From: an uncultured bacterium
Lineage (GTDB): Bacteria; Elusimicrobiota; Elusimicrobia; Elusimicrobiales; Elusimicrobiaceae
Direction of reading: 5' to 3'
Assembly: GCA_949291545.1 (NCBI GenBank)
Contig: CASEWB010000006.1
Location: forward strand, 450,863-514,862
Length of the DNA stretch: 64,000 nt
Both the position numbers and the translations under genes were made by a program. The notes under the pieces were generated by a model. It was not told the DNA's origin, ran no database searches, and saw nothing but the letters and a program-made list of their open reading frames with translations. How positions within the stretch are numbered: the first letter of the stretch is position 1; every line of letters begins with the position of its first letter. Positions 56,944-64,000 of this stretch are shown here, piece after piece.

Positions 56944-57603
56944 ATGAAAAAAGACGAAACCGAAAAGCAAGACAAAACCCAACGGGAAACCCGTATGAGA
57001 GCTGCCATTAAAAATGCCGCATTTGAACTGATGGCGGAAAAAGGGTTGGATAAAGTATCCATGCGCGAAATTGCCGAAAAAGTGCATGTAACCAAACCCG
57101 TGTTGTATTATTATTTTAAAAACAAAGAAGATTTGTGCTCCAGTATTATTGAGGATCATGAAAAAACTTTTTGCGAAAAACTCCAAAATGTGCAGAATAG
57201 CGCCAAAGGGCCGGAAGAAATTTTGTACGAAGGGCTTAAATCGCACTTAGATTTTTTTATGAAAGATCCTATTCATTCCAAGTTTGTTATTCAGATGATT
57301 TCCTACACCTTGGATATGGATCCTAAACATGTGCCGCAAGGCGGAGAAGACCGGCATATTCACGGAATGTTGGAACACTTCCTGCGGCAGGAAGAAAAAA
57401 ACGGTAAAATTCCGGCGGGATCATTACCCGATATTGTGCGGCTGGTTTCCGGGTTGGCAACAGAAATTATGTTCTGCGCTTATTTGGAACAGCATGTGTG
57501 CCCCAAACACATTAAAGGGGGATTGTATAACAACGAAGTAATCTCCCGGTTGGTGAAGATCATTTTACTAGGAATAAAAGAATACTATAAGGAACAAAAA
57601 TAA
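56944..57603 (+). CDS. TetR/AcrR-family transcriptional regulator
   Basis: 219 aa. The N-terminal helix-turn-helix (KNAAFELMAEKGLDKVSMREIAEKVHVTKPVLYYYFKNKEDL, residues about 20-62) is typical; the C-terminal ligand-binding domain is variable. It is the first gene of the efflux operon and probably represses it by binding the palindrome that overlaps its own promoter. The inducer is unknown. Confidence 0.92.
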   Translation: MKKDETEKQDKTQRETRMRAAIKNAAFELMAEKGLDKVSMREIAEKVHVTKPVLYYYFKNKEDLCSSIIEDHEKTFCEKLQNVQNSAKGPEEILYEGLKSHLDFFMKDPIHSKFVIQMISYTLDMDPKHVPQGGEDRHIHGMLEHFLRQEEKNGKIPAGSLPDIVRLVSGLATEIMFCAYLEQHVCPKHIKGGLYNNEVISRLVKIILLGIKEYYKEQK

Positions 57604-57606
57604 GGT

Positions 57607-58986
57607 ATGAAAAAGTGGATAATACTCGCGCTGATTGCTGTATATGCGCCCATATGCCTGGGGGCTGCCTCAGAAAATAACACCGCAAATAGTCTGTTTG
57701 CGGTGCATGAAGAGGTAGAGGGGGAAAAGATCACCATTGCGGATGCTATCCGTATGGCGCTTTCGGACAGCTACCAAATCATTGACGCCCAAAAGACGAA
57801 GGAAATTTACGAAGAACAACTGGCGGAAGCCAATTCCTATTTCTATCCGTCGTTGTCCTTGGACGGCTCTTACAGCCGGGCTTTAAAGAAAGGGCAAATT
57901 ATCATGGGCTCCAACCGGATTGAAATCGGCCAAAACAACACTTATACGGCTGGATTAAATGGGTCGTATGTGTTGTGGTCCGGCGGGCAAATCCGTAACA
58001 CGGCCCGTGCGGCTAAAGTAGGCGCAGAAACGGGTTTTTATAACCTGCGCCATGTGCAGGATTTGGTTACCCAACAGGTAGTAAAATTCTGCTACGACAT
58101 CATTTACGCTGCGGCGCTGATCCGGGTGCAGGAAGAATACCTGGATATTGCTAAGCAGCATTTAGAGGAAGCCCAAGCCAAATATAAACAGGGTTTGGCC
58201 AGCAACTTGGACGTGTTAACCCAAAAAGTAAAAGTGGAAAACATCGAACCCTTGGTGCTGCAGGCCAAGAAAAACTTTGAGCTGGGCAACCTGTATTTGC
58301 GGCAAATTTTAAACCGCGATCCGGAAGACAACATCTACTTAACGTGGACGGAAAAAGACTTGAAACTTCCGCCTACGCCTTCGCTGGATGAATTATACCG
58401 TATTGCAATGGAACGCCGCCCGGAGCTGATGCTTTCTAAACTGGAAGTAGACGCTGCCCACTACAACATCAACATTGCCAAAGCGGGGCATATGCCTATC
58501 TTGGCTTTAAATGCCGATTATACTTATAACGGCGTGACGGATAACGGTTTCCCGCAGCACAAGCAGGATTATTATTGGTCCTCTTCGGCGGGGGTTAGTT
58601 TGAGTATTCCGTTGTTCGAGGGTGGGAAAGTCAGCTCTCAAGTGGCCCAAAAAGAGCTTGCCTACGAACAAGCTGTGGCCGCTTACCAAAACAAAATGAA
58701 AAACGTGCGCATCGAAGTAAAAGAAGCGTGGCTGAATTTGGACGAAGCCCGCTCGCGCATTGAAGCCACCAAAGGCGTAGTGGACCAGGCGCGCGAAAAC
58801 CTAAAAGCGCAAATGAAACGCTATCGCGCCGGTTTGACGAGCCAGTTGGAAGTAAACGACGCCATTTCTAACGTAAATGATTCCGACTTGCAGTTTGTGC
58901 AGGCCGTGTATGACGGGGCCATTGCTCTGTCTGATTTAAAATTTGCCGTAGGGGCGGAGGTTGAGCTGTATGAAAAAAAGAACTAA
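57607..58986 (+). CDS. TolC-family outer-membrane efflux channel
   Basis: 459 aa. Signal peptide MKKWIILALIAVYAPICLGAA, then two repeated TolC/OEP halves: DAIRMALSDSYQIIDAQKTKEIYEEQL, LNGSYVLWSGGQIRN, and in the second half ERRPELMLSKLEVDAA, VSLSIPLFEGGKVSSQVAQKELAYEQAVAAY. Forms the trimeric exit duct for the MFP-RND pump encoded next. The MFP gene starts inside its last 17 nt. Confidence 0.93.
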   Translation: MKKWIILALIAVYAPICLGAASENNTANSLFAVHEEVEGEKITIADAIRMALSDSYQIIDAQKTKEIYEEQLAEANSYFYPSLSLDGSYSRALKKGQIIMGSNRIEIGQNNTYTAGLNGSYVLWSGGQIRNTARAAKVGAETGFYNLRHVQDLVTQQVVKFCYDIIYAAALIRVQEEYLDIAKQHLEEAQAKYKQGLASNLDVLTQKVKVENIEPLVLQAKKNFELGNLYLRQILNRDPEDNIYLTWTEKDLKLPPTPSLDELYRIAMERRPELMLSKLEVDAAHYNINIAKAGHMPILALNADYTYNGVTDNGFPQHKQDYYWSSSAGVSLSIPLFEGGKVSSQVAQKELAYEQAVAAYQNKMKNVRIEVKEAWLNLDEARSRIEATKGVVDQARENLKAQMKRYRAGLTSQLEVNDAISNVNDSDLQFVQAVYDGAIALSDLKFAVGAEVELYEKKN

Positions 58987-59878
58987 AAAACGAATGATAT
59001 GGGGGGGCGTAGCGCTGGCTTTTATTATAGCGCTGATATTTATTTTCAAGCCGAAAACCGCCGGCCCGTTGGACAGCGTTGCGCGTGATGTGTTTTTGGT
59101 GCGTCAAGAAACCGTGCAAAAACGCGATTTGAAGCACGAACTCTTGATGTCCGGCAGCATTAAAGCGCTGGAAGAAGCCACACTGTTCCCGCGCGTAGAA
59201 GGCAAACTGCTTAAGAACTTGCTGCGCGAAGGGGATTCCGTTAAAAAGAACCAAACGGTATCGTTGATTGAACGCGACGAAGTGGGTGCGGTTTATGAAC
59301 CGGTGGTGGTTCCTTCCACCATTACGGGTTTGATTGGCCGCGTGTATTTGGACCCGGGGGCCAACGTAACGCTTTCCACCCCGATTGCTTTGGTGGTGAA
59401 CCAGGAAAAAGTGCGTATCGCGGTGGACATTCCGGAACGCTATATCGGCGAAATTTACAAAGGCCAGCCCGCCACCTTGCGCGTGGACGCGCTGCCCGGG
59501 CAGGAATTTGAAGCCAAACTGAGCATCATCAGCCCGGTGGTGGACTCCACCAGCCGCGCCGTAGCAGTGGAATTTTATGCCGACAACCCCAAGGGGTTGC
59601 TTAAATCGGGTATGTTTGCCAAGGTGGATATCACACTGGCGGAAAAGAAAAACGCCGTGTCCGTTTCCAAGCAGAGCGTGTACACGGACGAAGAAACCGG
59701 CGAGACGTATGTGTTTGTGCCGTCTGCCGATGGCAAAACGGCCCAGCGCAAAACCGTCAAAACGGGTTTTGTAAACAGCAACTTCCTGGAAGTAACCGAC
59801 GGCCTTTCCAACGGGGAGCAGATTCTCTCCTTTGTCTATGGGCTTAAAGACGGAAGCAAAATCGTATTGGAAAAATAA
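58970..59878 (+). CDS. RND efflux periplasmic adaptor (membrane fusion protein)
   Basis: 302 aa from ATG 58970 (GAGG upstream), overlapping tolC by 17 nt. One N-terminal membrane segment (residues about 10-27). Lipoyl half-motifs EEATLFPRVEGKLLKNLLREGDSVKKNQ and TITGLIGRVYLDPGANVTLSTPIALVV flank a very short or absent alpha-hairpin, so this is a compact adaptor. A beta-barrel and membrane-proximal domain complete it (GMFAKVDITL, SVYTDEETGETYVFV). It bridges the RND pump and TolC. Confidence 0.9.
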   Translation: MKKRTKKRMIWGGVALAFIIALIFIFKPKTAGPLDSVARDVFLVRQETVQKRDLKHELLMSGSIKALEEATLFPRVEGKLLKNLLREGDSVKKNQTVSLIERDEVGAVYEPVVVPSTITGLIGRVYLDPGANVTLSTPIALVVNQEKVRIAVDIPERYIGEIYKGQPATLRVDALPGQEFEAKLSIISPVVDSTSRAVAVEFYADNPKGLLKSGMFAKVDITLAEKKNAVSVSKQSVYTDEETGETYVFVPSADGKTAQRKTVKTGFVNSNFLEVTDGLSNGEQILSFVYGLKDGSKIVLEK

Positions 59879-59880
59879 GT

Positions 59881-62800
59881 ATGGCTGAAAACAACAACAA
59901 TTTATCCCAGTCCCGCGAACTGGAAAAGGAGAAGATGAAACGCGGCGGTTTTACCGCTGTGTTTATCCGCCGTCCGGTAGCCACCATTATGTTGTGTTTG
60001 GCGGTGGTGGTGCTGGGGCTGATGTCTTACTCCTCCATGGGGGTTGGTATGTTCCCCAACGTGGACGTGCCCTATGTGTTCGTGCAGACGACGCTGGCCG
60101 GTGCCAGCCCGGAAGAAGTGGAAACGTCCATTACCAAGGTGATTGAAGAATCCGTCAACCAGGTGGAAGGGATTGATGAAATCAAATCCCAGAGTATGGA
60201 AGGCGTATCCTTGGTCAGCATTAAATTTATGATGGATAAGGACCGCGATGTCGCCGCGCAGGAAGTGCGCGACAAAGTGGAACTCATCAAAAACGATTTG
60301 CCCGACGGGACCGAAGCCCCCGTGGTGCAGAAAATTGATATGGATTCCATCGCCGTATTAAACGTCATCGTTTCCGGCGACCGCGATATTGTGGAGCTGA
60401 CGGAAATCGCCAAAAAGAAAGTAAAAGAAAACATCGAAAACATCCGCGGCGTAGGCGCCGTGACGATTGTAGGCGGGCGCGAACGCGAAATCCATATCAC
60501 GGTCAACCCGCTTAAATTGTTTTCGCTGAATTTGCCCATTGGCGATGTATCCAGCGCGCTGGCGGACCAGAACGTGGAAATCCCCGGCGGGCGCGTGGAA
60601 CAGCAGCACCAGGAATACACCTTGCGTATTTTAGGCCGTATTCCTACGGTAGCGGCGTTTAACGACGTATTCATCGCCAACCGCAACGGAACTTCTATTA
60701 AAATTTCCGATATCGGTTATGCGGAAGACTCCGGCGAATACGAACGCGAATCCACTTATTTAAACGGCCGCCGCTCGGTAACGCTGGAAGTGACCAAACA
60801 GTCCGGCACGAACACGCTGGCCGTGGTGCAAGGTGTAAAAGACAAGTTGGAAAAAATTAAACCCACCCTGCCGCGCGATATTTCCATTTCGCTGATGATG
60901 GACCAGTCCGGCAACATTAAAGCCTCCGTGCACAGCGTGTTGGAACACTTGGTGCTGGGCGGATTGCTGGCGGGCGTAATGGTGCTGCTCTTTATGGGTT
61001 CTTTGCGCTCCACCTTTATCGCCTTCTTGGCTATGCCGATTTCGATCATTGGTTCCTTCATTTTTATGAAGATGTGCGGGTTTACCATTGATACGATGAC
61101 GCTCTTAGGCTTGACGGTGGCCGTAGGTATCGTAATCGACGACGCTATCGTAATGCTGGAAAACATCTTCCGCCATATGGAAAAATACGGCAAAAGCCCC
61201 AAGGTGGCCGCGGTGGATGGTTCACGCGAAATTACCTCTACGGTAGTCGCTACGACGCTGTCCATCTTGGTTATCTTCCTGCCGCTGGCGTATATGAGCG
61301 GTATCGTGGGGCGCATTGTAAACAGCTATGGGATGACGGTAGTGTTTGCTATTGCGCTGTCCGGTGTGGTTGCTTTGACGCTGACGCCAATGCTGTGCGC
61401 CAAAATGCTCAAACAGGGCGAAAAGAAAACCAAACTGGATTTGATGGTGGATAACGTTAACAAAAAGTTGGTGGATTGGTATATCCCCTTGTTGGATTGG
61501 GCTATTCACCACCGCAAAACGATGGTAGGGTTGGCTTTTTTGTGTATGGCCTTGCTGGTGCCGATGTTGGCGCGTGTGGGCGGGGAATTCATCCCGACCG
61601 ACGACAGCGGCAAAGTGCAGGTATCGGTGGAGGCCCCGGTGGGGACCAGCTATACGGATACATTGGATATCTTAAAACAGCTGGAAAAAGACATCCGCCG
61701 CTTGCCGCACGTAAAAGACACGTTGGTAGTGGCGGGGGTAGGCAATAGCTTTGAAGCGTCCAACCCGTCTAACAAAGGCTATATCCGCATAGAATTTGAA
61801 GACCGTGATCAGCGCGAAGGCATTACCACCCAGGAATACCTCAACGCTGTACGCGATTTGATGAAAAAATATACCGGCTTGCAAACCAACTCTTACGTGG
61901 TCAGCGATACGCCTTCCGCCGGTTCGTATGATTTGCAATTCGTTATTTCCGGGCCGGACATCAACAAGCTCGGCGACTACGGCAACGCCATGATTGAACA
62001 GTTGGCCAAAGACCCGCGGTTTATTGACTTAGACCTGTCGCTGGACTTGTCCAAACCGGAATACCGCGTAATTATCAACCGCGAAAAAGCGCAGAATATG
62101 GGCGTGAAAATTTCGTCCATTGCTTCCGCGCTGCGCACGATGGTCGGCGGGGAAGACGACATCACCAAGTTTAAAGAAAACGATGAACTCTACGATGTGC
62201 GCGTCCGCGTGGCCGAAGAATACCGCGACACCAAAGAAGCTATCTCGGCTTTGATGGTGCCCGGCAGCATTGACGGCGAAGACCAAATCCTGCGTTTGGA
62301 CAGCGTGGCCACGATCGAAGAAGGCACCGGCCCCAGCCAGATTGACCGCCATAACCGCCAGCGCCAAGTGACCGTGCAGGCCAACTTGAACGGGTTGGAT
62401 ACGCGCTCCGCCTTGAACATTATGGAAAAAGTGTTTGCCCAGCTGGATGCCGGCGCCGAATATACCGGCGGCGTAACGGGTATGAGTGAAGAAATGAACA
62501 AAATGTTTCTGTCCTTCATCGTAGCGTTTATCTTGGCGTTCCTGTTCAAATATATGATTTTGGCCGCTCAGTTTGAAAGCTACACCCACCCGGTGGCGAT
62601 TATCGTATCCCTGCCGCTGACGCTGCCGTTTGCGGTGCTGTCCTTGTTCTTAACGGGCCAATCCTTGAACTTGTACAGCTTGCTGGGTATCTTTATGTTG
62701 GTAGGCGTAGTCAGTAAAAACGCTATTTTGCAGACGGACTATACCAACCAGCTGCGCGCCCGCGGCTATGGCCGTACGGACGCTATTTTGCAGGCCAACC

Positions 62801-63084
62801 GTGTGCGCTTGCGCCCGATTTTGATGACCACGCTGACGCTGATTATGGGCGTGGCGCCGATGATCTTCTCCAATGCGACGGGCGCTGAACAGCGCCGCAG
62901 CTTGGCGATTGTCATCGTGGGCGGGCAGGCGCTCTCGCTGCTCGTTACGCTGTTGATGACGCCTGTTACGTATATTTTGATGGACGAATTGGGCGACTGG
63001 CTCAATTACAAGTTTAAAGGGATTCCTTATCCGGAAGATAAGAGCAAGGATACCATCTTGTCTGAAGTGCCGGAAGAAGATTAA
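59881..63084 (+). CDS. RND-family efflux transporter (AcrB/MdtB-like)
   Basis: 1067 aa inner-membrane proton antiporter. Twelve membrane helices in two halves with large periplasmic loops. Helix 4 carries the proton-relay Asp pair in VAVGIVIDDAIVMLENI and helix 10 the Lys in LVGVVSKNAIL. FIRRPVATIMLCLAVVVLG at the start and PNVDVPYVFVQTTLAGASPEEVE are typical of the HAE1 hydrophobe/amphiphile group rather than heavy-metal pumps. Substrate range unknown. Last gene of the tetR operon. Confidence 0.94.
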   Translation: MAENNNNLSQSRELEKEKMKRGGFTAVFIRRPVATIMLCLAVVVLGLMSYSSMGVGMFPNVDVPYVFVQTTLAGASPEEVETSITKVIEESVNQVEGIDEIKSQSMEGVSLVSIKFMMDKDRDVAAQEVRDKVELIKNDLPDGTEAPVVQKIDMDSIAVLNVIVSGDRDIVELTEIAKKKVKENIENIRGVGAVTIVGGREREIHITVNPLKLFSLNLPIGDVSSALADQNVEIPGGRVEQQHQEYTLRILGRIPTVAAFNDVFIANRNGTSIKISDIGYAEDSGEYERESTYLNGRRSVTLEVTKQSGTNTLAVVQGVKDKLEKIKPTLPRDISISLMMDQSGNIKASVHSVLEHLVLGGLLAGVMVLLFMGSLRSTFIAFLAMPISIIGSFIFMKMCGFTIDTMTLLGLTVAVGIVIDDAIVMLENIFRHMEKYGKSPKVAAVDGSREITSTVVATTLSILVIFLPLAYMSGIVGRIVNSYGMTVVFAIALSGVVALTLTPMLCAKMLKQGEKKTKLDLMVDNVNKKLVDWYIPLLDWAIHHRKTMVGLAFLCMALLVPMLARVGGEFIPTDDSGKVQVSVEAPVGTSYTDTLDILKQLEKDIRRLPHVKDTLVVAGVGNSFEASNPSNKGYIRIEFEDRDQREGITTQEYLNAVRDLMKKYTGLQTNSYVVSDTPSAGSYDLQFVISGPDINKLGDYGNAMIEQLAKDPRFIDLDLSLDLSKPEYRVIINREKAQNMGVKISSIASALRTMVGGEDDITKFKENDELYDVRVRVAEEYRDTKEAISALMVPGSIDGEDQILRLDSVATIEEGTGPSQIDRHNRQRQVTVQANLNGLDTRSALNIMEKVFAQLDAGAEYTGGVTGMSEEMNKMFLSFIVAFILAFLFKYMILAAQFESYTHPVAIIVSLPLTLPFAVLSLFLTGQSLNLYSLLGIFMLVGVVSKNAILQTDYTNQLRARGYGRTDAILQANRVRLRPILMTTLTLIMGVAPMIFSNATGAEQRRSLAIVIVGGQALSLLVTLLMTPVTYILMDELGDWLNYKFKGIPYPEDKSKDTILSEVPEED

Positions 63085-63104
63085 TCCTTAGACAGGGAAA
63101 ACAG

Positions 63105-63137
63105 AAAACGCCGGGGCGATGTGGCTCCGGCGTTTTT
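63105..63137 (+). terminator. Intrinsic terminator of the efflux operon
   Basis: AAAACGCCGG (63105-63114) pairs with CCGGCGTTTT (63127-63136), 12-nt loop, T-run. Confidence 0.9.
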
Positions 63138-63159
63138 GTATATAGGTGAGGAAAACATA

Positions 63160-63181
63160 AAAAAACCGCGCGGCTGCGCGG
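63160..63181 (-). terminator. Terminator of tRNA-Cys
   Basis: CCGCGC (63166-63171), GGCT loop, GCGCGG (63176-63181); on the minus strand it is followed by TTTTTT. Confidence 0.85.
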
Positions 63182-63198
63182 CAAAAGGGAAAAGAAAA

Positions 63199-63270
63199 AG
63201 GTGCGGGCGGGAATCGAACCCACGAATATCAGTTTTGCAGACTGACGCCTTACCACTTGGCCACCGCACC
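63199..63270 (-). tRNA. tRNA-Cys (GCA)
   Basis: Acceptor GGTGCGG (63270-63264) pairs with CCGCACC (63206-63200); discriminator U at 63199, usual for tRNA-Cys. Anticodon arm TCAGT-CTGCAAA-ACTGA gives GCA. CCA is not encoded, unlike tRNA-Val in this window. Its promoter is the extended -10 TG-C-TATAAT on the minus strand (-10 at 63304-63299). Confidence 0.95.
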
Positions 63271-63354
63271 GTATACAGCAAATTGTTAGGACCTAATTAT
63301 TATAGCAAAAAAATCTGGTTTTAGGAAGAAAGAAAAAAAATTTTAAAATAGGCC

Positions 63355-63382
63355 TTGATTTTTTATACACCCTGCCTATACT
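63355..63382 (+). promoter_or_regulatory. Promoter of the putative small RNA
   Basis: TTGATT (63355-63360) and TATACT (63377-63382), spacer 16; the start would be near 63390, exactly at the GGGAG that opens the folded region. Confidence 0.55.
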
Positions 63383-63390
63383 AGCAATAT

Positions 63391-63491
63391 GGGAGTGCCA
63401 CCATCACCCGGTTTAGGGTACGCCTCTTGTAGGGGACCAGGCCTCCCATCTTTTTTGCTTTCCCGGCGCGGCATACTGGCGCCGGGTTTTT
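63391..63491 (+). ncRNA. Putative structured small RNA, unidentified
   Basis: No reading frame of note. GGGAGTGCC (63391-63399) pairs with GGCCTCCC (63440-63447) with one bulged U. Inside are two small hairpins, ACCC/GGGT (around 63406-63420) and CCTCT/AGGGG (around 63423-63435), making a three-way junction. It is followed by TCTTTTTT, then a strong terminator, CCCGGCGC (63462-63469) / GCGCCGGG (63479-63486) with T-run. Promoter, compact fold and terminator support an independent RNA of about 65 or 100 nt. It lacks the SRP RNA core GGAAGCAGCC and does not look like 6S, tmRNA or a riboswitch I know. Confidence 0.55.
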
Positions 63492-63525
63492 GTTGGATAA
63501 AAAGTCCCCTTTTGTATCGGTTTTT

Positions 63526-63567
63526 TGCTATAATAAATAAAAGGCTCCCAAAACGGGGGCCGTTTTT
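63526..63567 (+). promoter_or_regulatory. Extended -10 promoter followed at once by a terminator hairpin
   Basis: TG-C-TATAAT (63526-63534) is followed by GGCTCCC (63543-63549) / GGGGGCC (63555-63561) and TTTTT (63563-63567). Transcripts from this promoter would stop after about 27 nt unless the terminator is bypassed. The hairpin is also terminator-like on the minus strand. Confidence 0.45.
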
Positions 63568-63595
63568 AACGGCTCTGTACGGCCCGGCCCAGGCA

Positions 63596-63622
63596 AAAGG
63601 CTTTCGCCTTTGGTTGTTTTTT
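63596..63622 (+). terminator. Terminator-like hairpin before the tRNA-Gly promoter
   Basis: AAAGGC (63596-63601), TTTC loop, GCCTTT (63606-63611), then GGTTGTTTTTT. The rest of the gap up to tRNA-Gly holds the TATAAT at 63625-63630. Confidence 0.6.
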
Positions 63623-63647
63623 GATATAATAAAGTATATTGCCTGGC

Positions 63648-63718
63648 GCGGGCGTAGTTCAATGGTAGAACACTAGCCTTCCAAGCTTGATACGTGGGTT
63701 CGATTCCCATCGCCCGCT
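63648..63718 (+). tRNA. tRNA-Gly (TCC)
   Basis: Acceptor GCGGGCG (63648-63654) pairs with CGCCCGC (63711-63717), discriminator U, no encoded CCA. Anticodon loop CTTCCAA gives TCC. The anticodon stem CTAGC/GCTTG has one T-T mismatch. T-arm GGGTTCGATTCCC is standard. -10 TATAAT at 63625-63630. Confidence 0.93.
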
Positions 63719-63740
63719 TGGCAACAATTTTGCAGCAAAT

Positions 63741-63813
63741 GCTGGGGTAGCTCAGTAGGTAGAGCATCTCCATGGTAAGGAGAAGGTCGTGGGTTCGATT
63801 CCCACTCCCAGCT
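63741..63813 (+). tRNA. tRNA-Thr (GGT)
   Basis: Acceptor GCTGGGG (63741-63747) pairs with TCCCAGC (63806-63812), including one G-U pair, discriminator U. Anticodon arm TCTCC-ATGGTAA-GGAGA gives GGT. It lies 22 nt after tRNA-Gly and is followed by tuf, the common tRNA-tuf arrangement. Confidence 0.95.
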
Positions 63814-63869
63814 TGTTTTGAAATAACTAAACAATAGACGTACAGATTAAAAACAGGAGAACTAAACAA

Positions 63870-64000
63870 ATGGCAAAGGAAAAATTTTCCCGCAGCAAAC
63901 CGCACGTAAACGTCGGTACGATTGGTCACGTAGACCACGGCAAGACGACGCTGACGACGGCTATTACGAAAGTATTGTCTAAAGAAGGCAAAGCCAAAGC
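63870..64000 (+). CDS. tuf: Elongation factor Tu (3' part outside the window)
   Basis: Carries aminoacyl-tRNA to the ribosome. The 43 visible residues include the P-loop [18 protein letters not shown], diagnostic for EF-Tu, after [20 protein letters not shown] lies 10 nt before the ATG. It is probably cotranscribed with tRNA-Gly and tRNA-Thr. Confidence 0.97.
   Translation, partial: MAKEKFSRSKPHVNVGTIGHVDHGKTTLTTAITKVLSKEGKAK

Noticed and set aside
63391..63491. Small SRP RNA (4.5S) for the structured region
   Set aside because: The conserved GGAAGCAGCC apical motif is absent and the fold is a three-way junction, not a single long hairpin.

Overview
The window looks like a chromosomal segment around the replication origin of a Gram-negative (diderm), mesoDAP-peptidoglycan bacterium. 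Outer-membrane and envelope functions support this: a TolC/MFP/RND efflux operon, a small outer-membrane barrel protein, a heptose-epimerase-like enzyme, muropeptide recycling, and a MurE with the DNPR motif typical of mesoDAP-adding enzymes. Overall protein style and gene content remind me of gut Elusimicrobiota (Elusimicrobium-like lineages). That is an impression from the sequence, not a database result. There are no insertion sequences, integrases, prophage genes or CRISPR arrays.

Layout. 1-8.7 kb: partial tpx (minus), then dnaA, a DnaA-box cluster (probable oriC), dnaN, a DciA-like DUF721 gene where recF often sits, gyrB and gyrA. 8.8-10.3 kb: an intracellular GH13 enzyme. 10.5-18.1 kb: a complete F-type ATP synthase operon (I-like, a, c, b, delta, alpha, gamma, beta, epsilon) with an HldD-like epimerase gene wedged between atpA and atpG. 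The GH13 gene and the atp operon share the palindrome TTACCGNNCGGTAA in their upstream regions. 18.1-21.1 kb: PfkB sugar kinase, SPFH protein, Sel1-repeat protein. 21.1-26.0 kb: four tandem, translationally coupled paralogues of a secreted chymotrypsin-fold protease in which the catalytic serine is replaced by cysteine, each followed by the same unrecognised C-terminal domain. This is the most novel-looking system in the window. 26.1-34.8 kb: glyA, a deoxyhypusine-synthase-family gene, an outer-membrane protein, DoxX, dnaX-recR-comEC, guaD. 34.9-41.6 kb: an unrecognised secreted protein and a minus-strand cell-wall recycling operon (AI-2E family, ampG, murQ, anmK, nagZ).

41.7-42.1 kb: tRNA-Val followed by an unusual structured element that carries an inverted, hairpin-interrupted copy of the tRNA 3' half and a 54-bp direct repeat of the tRNA 3' end plus terminator. 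42.2-48.1 kb: marC, uvrB, a divergent biotin-protein-ligase-like gene, a CheY-like receiver, tilS, a pentapeptide-repeat protein and a prolyl-iminopeptidase-like hydrolase. 48.2-55.0 kb: murE-murD facing a convergent dapA-asd-dapB-murC operon, together covering DAP synthesis and Mur ligase steps. 55.1-63.1 kb: sppA, a small membrane protein, and tetR-tolC-MFP-RND with a perfect 16-bp operator-like palindrome before tetR. 63.2-64.0 kb: tRNA-Cys (minus), a gene-free stretch that appears to encode a short structured RNA, then tRNA-Gly, tRNA-Thr and the start of tuf.

Regulatory style: intrinsic terminators are frequent and often have TTTG or TTCG loops. Promoters often carry extended -10 boxes. 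Several genes (uvrB, birA-like, tilS, murE, the 34.9-kb secreted protein) have a -10-like hexamer 5-7 nt before the start codon and no Shine-Dalgarno, suggesting leaderless mRNAs.
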